A stretch of 64,000 bases of DNA from Achatina immaculata (taxonomy: Eukaryota; Mollusca; Gastropoda; Stylommatophora; Achatinidae). Below the pieces are notes generated by a model. The model worked only from the letters and a program-made list of their open reading frames with translations, ran no database searches and was not told the DNA's origin. The DNA lies in assembly GCA_009760885.1 (NCBI GenBank), contig CM019721.1, positions 19,872,412 to 19,936,411 of the forward strand. The letters are read 5' to 3'. The translations under genes and the position numbers were made by a program. Shown here piece by piece: positions 56,820 to 64,000 of this stretch; position 1 is the stretch's first letter; the number at the start of each line of letters is the position of its first letter.

Positions 56820-57440
56820 AGTGAAACAATTAAAAAAAAGAAATAAAGAAGTATTGAAACAATAAAACCACAAATAAGAAGTACTGAAATAATTTTAAAA
56901 AACAAATAAAGAAGATTTGAAACAATACAAAAACAAATAAATCAGTATTGAAACAATAAAAAGAAAATAAAGAGTACTGAAACAATTAAAAAACAAATAA
57001 AGCGGTACTGAAACAATAAAAAAGGAAATAAAAGCAGTATTGAAACAATTTTTAAAAAAACAAACAAATAAAGCAGTACTGAAACAATAAAAAACAAATA
57101 ACAAAGTACTGAAACAATAAAAAACAAATAACAAAGTACTGAAACAATAAAAAGCAAATAAAGCAGTATTGAAACAATAAGAAAAGCAAGTAAAGCAGTG
57201 CTGAAAAAATAAACAAACAAATAAAGAAGTATTGAAACAATAACAAAACAAATAAAGCAGTATTGAAACAATTTTAAAAAAACAAATAAAGCTGTGTTGA
57301 AACAATAAAAAACAAATAAAGCAGTATTGAAATAATAAAAAAGAAACAAATAAAACAGTATTGAAACAATTTAAAAAAACAAATAAAGCAGTGTTGAAAC
57401 CAAAAAAAAAAAAGAAATGAAGCAGTTTTGGAACAAACAC
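56820..57440. repeat. A-rich minisatellite of about 30 bp
   Basis: About 20 degenerate units contain AAATAAAGCAGTATTGAAAC and AATAAAAAAC. The compositionally biased minus-strand open frames (Phe/Cys/Leu-rich) are artefacts. Confidence 0.85.
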
Positions 57441-57679
57441 AAAATAAAAAAGTAATGAAACAAGAGGAAAGCACATAAAAAAAAAACTTCTGAATAAGAA
57501 GACGTTTAAACAAAAATATTCCCACACAGAAAGTCAGAGGCGAAAGGCAGACTTCTTGAAAAAACTTGAAAGATAACAGAAATATCCCAACAATATTAAA
57601 ATGCATAAAAATATAATTAAGACAATAGCACAGGAAAAAAACTGGAAGAAACAAGAGGCAGGAAGCCATAACAGAACAG

Positions 57680-58178
57680 GTGGGTGTACACCATTAAGAA
57701 GTGGAAAGTGGGTGTACACCATTAAGAAGTGGAAAGTGGGTGTACACCATTAAGAAGTGGAAAGTGGGTGTACACCATTAAGAAGTGGAAAGTGGGTGTA
57801 CACCATTAAGAAGTGGAAAGTGGGTGTACACCATTAAGAAGTGGAAAGTGGGTGTACACCATTAAGAAGTGGAAAGTGGGTGTACACCATTAAGAAGTGG
57901 AAAGTGGGTGTACACCATTAAGAAGTGGAAAGTGGGTGTACACCATTAAGAAGTGGAAAGTGGGTGTACACCATTAAGAAGTGGAAAGTGGGTGTACACC
58001 ATTAGAAGTGGAAAGTGGGTGTACACCATTAAGAAGTGGAAAGTGGGTGTACACCATTAAGAAGTGGAAAGTGGGTGTACACCATTAAGAAGTGGAAAGT
58101 GGGTGTACACCATTAAGAAGTGGAAAGTGGTGTACACCATTAAGAAGTGGAAAGTGGGTGTACACCATTAAGAAGTGG
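57680..58178. repeat. 28-bp minisatellite (duplication copy 1)
   Basis: About 18 units of GTGGGTGTACACCATTAAGA plus AGTGGAAA. They are almost identical to each other apart from two single-base deletions. Confidence 0.95.
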
Positions 58179-58339
58179 AAAGAAAGCAACATGGTCTGGC
58201 GCGCAAGTAGGAGATCTACTCAGAAAATCTTCCCTTAATTTACGACACAGGATGATGACGAAAGTTTGGAATCGACTGCGTGTCATTTTAATGACAAGTG
58301 GTATTTCTACATGAAATTCTTTACTGACAGATCGTCATA

Positions 58340-58690
58340 TTTATGTATACACGAAAATATCTGTATCACCAGATGTTCTACACGAAAATATCTGTATCAC
58401 CAGATGTTCTACTCGAAAATATCTGTATCACCAGATGTTCTACTCGAAAATATCTGTATCACTAGATGTTCTACACGAAAATATCGTTTCCACGAGATGT
58501 TTTATAGGAAAATATCTGTATCACCAGATGTTCTACACGAAAATATCTGTATCACCAGATGTTCTACACGAAAATATCGGTATCACCAGATGTTTTACAC
58601 GAAAATATCGGTATCACCAGATGTTTTACTCGAAAATATCGGTATCACCAGATGTTTTACACGAAAATATCTGTATAACCAGACGGTAAC
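58340..58690. repeat. 31-bp minisatellite (duplication copy 1)
   Basis: About 11 units contain CGAAAATATCTGTATCACCA and GATGTTCTACA. Confidence 0.92.
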
Positions 58691-59151
58691 ACGATGATAT
58701 CGATATCGCCATATGTTTGCACGAAAATATCAGTATCGCAAGCAAGGTACTGTCATGTACATGCGTTTCAGAGAGCTTGAAGTTATGGACCGTTGAAAGA
58801 AGTTGTGAAAGTGATGGCTGCTAAAGTTGACACGTCATCCTGTACAGCTCTGTAACCGTCGGCTTATATACTGATGTCTTCACTTGTTTTGTCAGTGGTT
58901 CTCGAACTTTCGATAAATCAGTCATAAAATAAGTCTGCTTGGCATTGTCTGCCTGGCAAGTTTGTTTTGCACGTGAAAGACAGAATCGTGTGTTTTAATA
59001 ACGTCTGTATGTAACATAGTAATTGTAACTGCCGGCTTATATATTGATGTCTTCACGGGTTTTATCAGTGTTTCTCGAACTTTCGATAAATCAGTCATAA
59101 AATAAGTCTGCTTGGCATTGTCTGTCCGGCATTGTCTGTCTGGCAAGTTTG
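58691..59151. other. Non-array part of the duplicated unit
   Basis: It contains two diverged copies of a segment of about 160 bp (TTCGATAAATCAGTCATAAA and AATAAGTCTGCTTGGCATTG). No gene recognised. Confidence 0.6.
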
Positions 59152-59742
59152 AACAAATAACAAAGTACTGAAACAATAAAAAAAAAATAAAGCAGTATTG
59201 AAACAATAAGAAAAGCAAGTAAAGCAGTGCTGAAAAAATAAACAAACAAATAAAGAAGTATTGAAACAATAACAAAACAAATAAAGCAGTATTGAAACAA
59301 TTTAAAAAAACAAATAAAGCTGTGTTGAAACAATAAAAAAAAAATAAAGCAGTATTGAAATAATAATTAAAAAAAAAATAAAACAGTATTGAAATAATAA
59401 AAAAGAAACAAATAAAACAGTATTGAAACAATTTAAAAAAACAAATAAAGCAGTGTTGAAACCAAAAAAAAAAAAGAAATGAAGCAGTTTTGGAACAAAC
59501 ACAAAATAAAAAAGTAATGAAACAAGAGGAAAGCACATAAAAAAAAAACTTCTGAATAAGAAGACGTTTAAACAAAAATATTCCCACACAGAAAGTCAGA
59601 GGCGAAAGGCAGACTTCTTGAAAAAACTTGAAAGATAACAGAAATATCCCAACAATATTAAAATGCATAAAAATATAATTAAGACAATAGCACAGGAAAA
59701 AAACTGGAAGAAATAAGAGGCAGGAAGCCATAACAGAACAGG

Positions 59743-60245
59743 TGGGTGTACACCATTAAGAAGTGGAAAGTGGGTGTACACCATTAAGAAGTGGAAAGTG
59801 GGTGTACACCATTAAGAAGTGGAAAGTGGGTGTACACCATTAAGAAGTGGAAAGTGGGTGTACACCATTAAGAAGTGGAAAGTGGGTGTACACCATTAAG
59901 AAGTGGAAAGTGGGTGTACACCATTAAGAAGTGGAAAGTGGGTGTACACCATTAAGAAGTGGAAAGTGGGTGTACACCATTAAGAAGTGGAAAGTGGGTG
60001 TACACCATTAAGAAGTGGAAAGTGGGTGTACACCATTAAGAAGTGGAAAGTGGGTGTACACCATTAAGAAGTGGAAAGTGGGTGTACACCATTAAGAAGT
60101 GGAAAGTGGGTGTACACCATTAAGAAGTGGAAAGTGGGTGTACACCATTAAGAAGTGGAAAGTGGGTGTACACCATTAAGAAGTGGAAAGTGGGTGTACA
60201 CCATTAAGAAGTGGAAAGTGGGTGTACACCATTAAGAAGTGGAAA
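59743..60245. repeat. 28-bp minisatellite (duplication copy 2)
   Basis: About 18 units, without the two single-base deletions seen in copy 1. Confidence 0.95.
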
Positions 60246-60403
60246 GAAAGCAACATGGTCTGGCGCGCAAGTAGGAGATCTACTCAGAAAATCTTCCCTT
60301 AATTTACGACACAGGATGATGACGAAAGTTTGGAATCGACTGCGTGTCATTTTAATGACAAGTGGTATTTCTACATGAAATTCTTTACTGACAGATCGTC
60401 ATA

Positions 60404-60755
60404 TTTATGTATACACGAAAATATCTGTATCACCAGATGTTCTACACGAAAATATCTGTATCACCAGATGTTCTACTCGAAAATATCTGTATCACCAGAT
60501 GTTCTACTCGAAAATATCTGTATCACTAGATGTTCTACACGAAAATATCGTTTCCACGAGATGTTTTATAGGAAAATATCTGTATCACCAGATGTTCTAC
60601 ACGAAAATATCTGTATCACCAGATGTTCTACACGAAAATATCGGTATCACCAGATGTTTTACACGAAAATATCGGTATCACCAGATGTTTTACTCGAAAA
60701 TATCGGTATCACCAGATGTTTTACACGAAAATATCTGTATAACCAGACGGTAACA
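60404..60755. repeat. 31-bp minisatellite (duplication copy 2)
   Basis: Same 31-bp array as at 58,340-58,690. Confidence 0.92.
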
Positions 60756-61215
60756 CGATGATATCGATATCGCCATATGTTTGCACGAAAATATCAGTAT
60801 CGCAAGCAAGGTACTGTCATGTACATGCGTTTCAGAGAGCTTGAAGTTATGGACCGTTGAAAGAAGTTGTGAAAGTGATGGCTGCTAAAGTTGACACGTC
60901 ATCCTGTACAGCTCTGTAACCGTCGGCTTATATACTGATGTCTTCACTTGTTTTGTCAGTGGTTCTCGAACTTTCGATAAATCAGTCATAAAATAAGTCT
61001 GCTTGGCATTGTCTGCCTGGCAAGTTTGTTTTGCACGTGAAAGACAGAATCGTGTGTTTTAATAACGTCTGTATGTAACATAGTAATTGTAACTGCCGGC
61101 TTATATATTGATGTCTTCACGGGTTTTATCAGTGTTTCTCGAACTTTCGATAAATCAGTCATAAAATAAGTCTGCTTGGCATTGTCTGTCCGGCATTGTC
61201 TGTCTGGCAAGTTTG

Positions 61216-61843
61216 CACGTGAAAGACAGACACGTGTGTTTTAATAATGTCTGTATGTAGCATAGTAATGTCTGCGTTGTGTGGGCTCGTACAGACTTTG
61301 TGACCTTTTATTAAAACGGGCGTCCTGACCCAAGAGCACTTAAATCCAGGGGTGTAAGCCAGTTCCGCAGACATACTTTGGCTGGTACTACAGTAATTCC
61401 TCTGTTCATGGCTGCGCACCGGTCACTGGAAAGCTCCGGCGCTCTCCATCGAGACCAGGGGTCGAGCGGTGACACTGACAAGTGCACTGGGTTTTATTGG
61501 CGTCGGAACTAACCCCCCTCCCCTTCCCCCCCAGGATTGATGAAGATTTAAGTGGCTCGGACTAATTATTCAAAACAGATGGGACGTGTCAAAACAAGGA
61601 AGTGATTGCCAGGCCGATGGCTAGCCTAGAGGAAGGCAGGTTCAAGAATGTGAGAGTAGCCAGAGATAATTAGTAAGAAAACTGTTAGGGCAAAGCTCGT
61701 CGTTTTTGAGGAAGGAATTCAAGAATTTAATTAATTTCAGTTCCATATTTTACGCCGTAGAATTCTCAAGAAACGAGATCGAAGTAATTACGGCCCTTGT
61801 GCGGGAGAATTTTGCTGTTCGTTCTCTTAAATCACGTGCTTGA
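61216..61843. other. Unique-looking intergenic DNA
   Basis: GC-richer at 61,270-61,540. No protein or RNA gene recognised. Confidence 0.4.
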
Positions 61844-61844
61844 G

Positions 61845-62045
61845 ACTTCTTCTTCGTTCACACTTGCTTGAGACTTCTTCTTCGTTTGAACTTGCTTGAG
61901 ACTTCTTCTTCGTTCGAACTTGCTTGAGACTTCTTCTTTGTTCGAACTTGCTTGAGACTTCTTCTTCGTTCGCACTTGCTTGAGACTTCTTCTTCGTTCG
62001 CACTTGCTTGAGACTTCTTCTTCATTCGCACTTGCTTGAGACGAG
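61845..62045. repeat. 28-bp minisatellite
   Basis: About seven units of CTTGCTTGAGACTTCTTCTT plus CGTTCGCA. Confidence 0.92.
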
Positions 62046-62515
62046 TCACTTCAGAAAGTGTGCTCTTGTCAGATTTTTTTCTTAACCTCCACTCCCAACA
62101 TTTTAGCTGCCTTCTTGCAGTGACCTCATTGTTTCTCATCTACACGTGTTTATAGAATCTTCCACCCACCCACCATCCCCTCCTTTCCACCCCTACGTCC
62201 TGGCCTTTTCTCCTGCTTCTATAATTTAAAATTTGTGCTGATAAAAAAAAAATGGTGGCCACATCGAGGATAAGAAGAATCTAACATAAACCTTGCTCTC
62301 AGTGACACGTGAAAGCATATACCAGTAACAAAAGTATGGCGTCTGTACGCCTTGGTGTGTTTGCAAGTTGATGACAGAGAGACAGAGAGACAGAGAGAGA
62401 GAGAGAGAGCACAACGACTCATCAAAAATATCTTAGAAATCTTCATCAGAACTAACCATGTTTTCTTTATCCAGGCAAGAAAATTTGTCATACGACACAT
62501 TATGATTTCTAGAAA
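62046..62515. other. Spacer
   Basis: A GA/CAGA microsatellite lies at 62,374-62,409. No gene recognised. Confidence 0.45.
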
Positions 62516-62516
62516 T

Positions 62517-62605
62517 ATCAATAGTATTGATAATATCAACAGTATCGAAAATATCAACAGTATTGAAAATATCAAGAGTATCGAAAATATCAACAGTATC
62601 AGCCA
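62517..62605. repeat. 18-bp minisatellite
   Basis: About five units of ATATCAACAGTATTGAAA type. Confidence 0.88.
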
Positions 62606-63436
62606 TATCAGTGGTTCTAACCTGTCCTGTGTAATAACAGACTCTGGACCCTTCATTGAAAATAAAGTAAAAAAAAAAAACAGATGCCGGATTATGTTAA
62701 GATTCTTTCAATCCGGCTTGTCCATTTGCTCCCAAATATCCTTCCGTAGACCATCTGGGTTGTCCATGGATCTCAGACTAAAAAGTACTTAGCTGCAGCC
62801 TTACATAGAAGTTGAAGCTGGAAGTGAGAACTTCCCACAAAATGTTACGGATGAAAGAAGCTGATTAAGATTACAGATAAATCTGTAAAGTAGAACTTTT
62901 TACTTCAGTTTATTACCTTTACATGTCAAAATGTAGTCCGGAAACGATTTTAATTTATTAAGTTTACAGGTAACATTGTAATCTAAAACCGACTTGAGTT
63001 TTTCTCTTTTAAATTTACATGTAAAATGTAGTCTAAAACCGGCATTTTTTTTTAACCTAAACGGTTTCTCACAGTAAACTTAGAGGCAGGATGAAGCCCT
63101 GCTTGGGAAACCTTGAAAGGGCGGGGGGGAAGGGCTTGAAAAAGATTAATATTGATAGTAGATCTTCACAAGAATCAAAGACAAAGTCACAGAAGAGAAA
63201 CTTTGCTACAGTCGGTCTCCCGGCACTTGGTCTGTAGAGACCGTGGGTTGCCCGTGTCAGGGGCGGCCTTGTGAGAAGGTGAAGAGCAAAACGATTATGA
63301 CAGCCTGAAGAGGCTTCTCTCAGGCGACGCCGATGAGGCTGTTTGAGGAGGAGACGTGAGTCTGGGGTTGCGCTGACCCAGACAGGTACTTTGACACGTC
63401 GGCAGGTTCTCTTTGACCATCGCTCCGGCGGGCAAC
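62606..63436. other. Intergenic DNA
   Basis: Two degenerate segments around TTTACATGTMAAAATGTAGTC (about 62,925 and 63,010) look like a weak direct repeat. Bases 63,060-63,436 are GC-richer, with a 163-residue minus-strand open frame that I do not recognise. Confidence 0.4.
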
Positions 63437-63750
63437 TAAAGAATCTGTGGTGAGGAACAGAGAGAACTACAAAAATAAGACTTTTAAGGGCATGCATCTT
63501 TCCCATCACAACATATGCCTGTGAGACCTGGACACTTAACAAAACAGCTGAGAAACACATAAATGCCTTTGAATGTAAATGCTACAAAAGAGTTCTTCAA
63601 ATATCATGGACACAAAAAAGAACAAATATACCCATACTACAAGAACTTAATATTGAAGAAGGCTGGCTAGTAAAGAGGATTAAACAAAACTTAAATATTT
63701 TGGACACATTAAACGTCATGATAATTTAGAGAAGACCGCCTTGGAAGGTA
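63437..63750 (+). pseudogene. Non-LTR family B fragment, interrupted by a MITE
   Basis: The plus strand reads LKNLWRGTE-like sequence at the left, then the HAFFPITTYACETWTLNKTA region with AEKHINAFECKCYKRVLQIS and TQKRTNIPILQELNIEEGWL, with a frameshift near 63,690. It stops at TTGGAAGG, where the family normally continues with GTACATAATGGG, because the TIR element at 63,751 begins there. Confidence 0.85.
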
Positions 63751-63993
63751 AAGTAAGAGAGCAAATTTTGTAGGATTAGACCTGGAAAAAAATCTAGAGA
63801 AAGCACTTTAGTGAGACGTGAGAGAAAGGAAAATCACAAGAGAATTACCTGGGATTCGAACACGGACTTCGGTAGGACGAGCAGCCGACTAGCCACGAGA
63901 GAACAGCGCACTATCGACTTAGCCAACTAGCACCCCAAATGGTTTGATTTTTTTTTCGAGGTCTAATCCTACAAAAAATGTGTTCTCTTACTT
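63751..63993. mobile_element. 243-bp TIR element (MITE) with a tRNA-like core
   Basis: The left end begins AAGTAAGAGAGCA and contains TTTTGTAGGATTAGACCT. The right end reversed begins AAGTAAGAGAACA and contains the same block, giving imperfect terminal inverted repeats of about 45 bp. TA borders both ends (63,749-63,750 and 63,994-63,995). Between the TIRs, 63,850-63,940 read on the minus strand looks tRNA-derived: GGGGTGCTAGTTGGCTAAGT with A box TGGCTAAGTCG, and B box TGTTCGAATCC. No protein is encoded. Confidence 0.8.
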
Positions 63994-64000
63994 TACTGTA

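Larger units (their letters stand above)
57100..59151. repeat. 2.06-kb tandem duplication, copy 1
   Basis: Direct duplication with 59,152-61,215, at an offset of 2,064 bp. The left border lies inside the A-rich array, so its exact base is uncertain. The right border follows TCTGGCAAGTTTG. Confidence 0.9.
59152..61215. repeat. 2.06-kb tandem duplication, copy 2
   Basis: Second copy of 57,100-59,151, starting AACAAATAACAAAGTACTG. Differences are mainly in A-run lengths and in single-base deletions of the 28-bp array. Confidence 0.92.

Noticed and set aside
56895..57527. Possible multi-pass membrane protein (Phe/Leu/Cys-rich open frames)
   Set aside because: Reverse translation of an A-rich satellite of about 30 bp. 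The hydrophobic look is due to T-rich codons.

Overview
The window is animal nuclear DNA, most likely from a lophotrochozoan and probably a gastropod mollusc. The evidence is one intron-split GATA zinc-finger gene with metazoan splice phases, many decayed APE-type non-LTR retrotransposons, a mariner-like element, tRNA-derived SINEs and a very heavy load of minisatellites. There are no prokaryotic operons. The species cannot be fixed from the sequence alone.

One conserved host gene is recognisable: a GATA4/5/6-type transcription factor on the minus strand between 36,114 and 26,639. Four exons are visible: N-finger (35,942-36,114), C-finger (34,934-35,059), basic tail (31,231-31,333) and a long C-terminal exon with the stop (26,639-27,609). 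The exons join in phase 0, 0 and 1 with GT/AG borders. The 5' coding exon(s) were not found and may lie outside the window. The introns and both flanks are filled with tandem arrays and transposon debris.

Layout. 0-7 kb: arrays of 50, 45 and 41-42 bp that are amplified pieces of one tRNA-derived SINE family, with a retrotransposon inserted in the last of them. 7.8-14.4 kb: a nested stack, in which a 39-bp minisatellite contains a mariner-like transposon (TA duplication, about 32-bp TIRs), which contains a non-LTR element (family B), which contains a second one (family A). 14.5-25 kb: minisatellites, a 1.5-kb tandem duplication (16.1-19.1 kb) and a long polypurine tract. 25.5 kb: a 191-bp hairpin. 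26.6-36.1 kb: the GATA gene. 36-47 kb: more minisatellites, a third SINE copy and a CTCF-like motif at 44.76 kb. 47.4-51.0 kb: a 1.8-kb tandem duplication. 51-56.8 kb: a 54-bp array and two more non-LTR remnants. 57.1-61.2 kb: a 2.06-kb tandem duplication carrying 28-bp and 31-bp arrays. 63.4-64 kb: a non-LTR fragment interrupted by a 243-bp TIR element with a tRNA-like core.

The main theme is that transposon sequence repeatedly seeds minisatellites. At least seven arrays can be traced to a SINE body or tail, to the 3' end of a non-LTR element, or to an unclassified dispersed repeat (called repeat Z here). Long open frames inside arrays are by-products of unit lengths divisible by three and are not annotated as genes.
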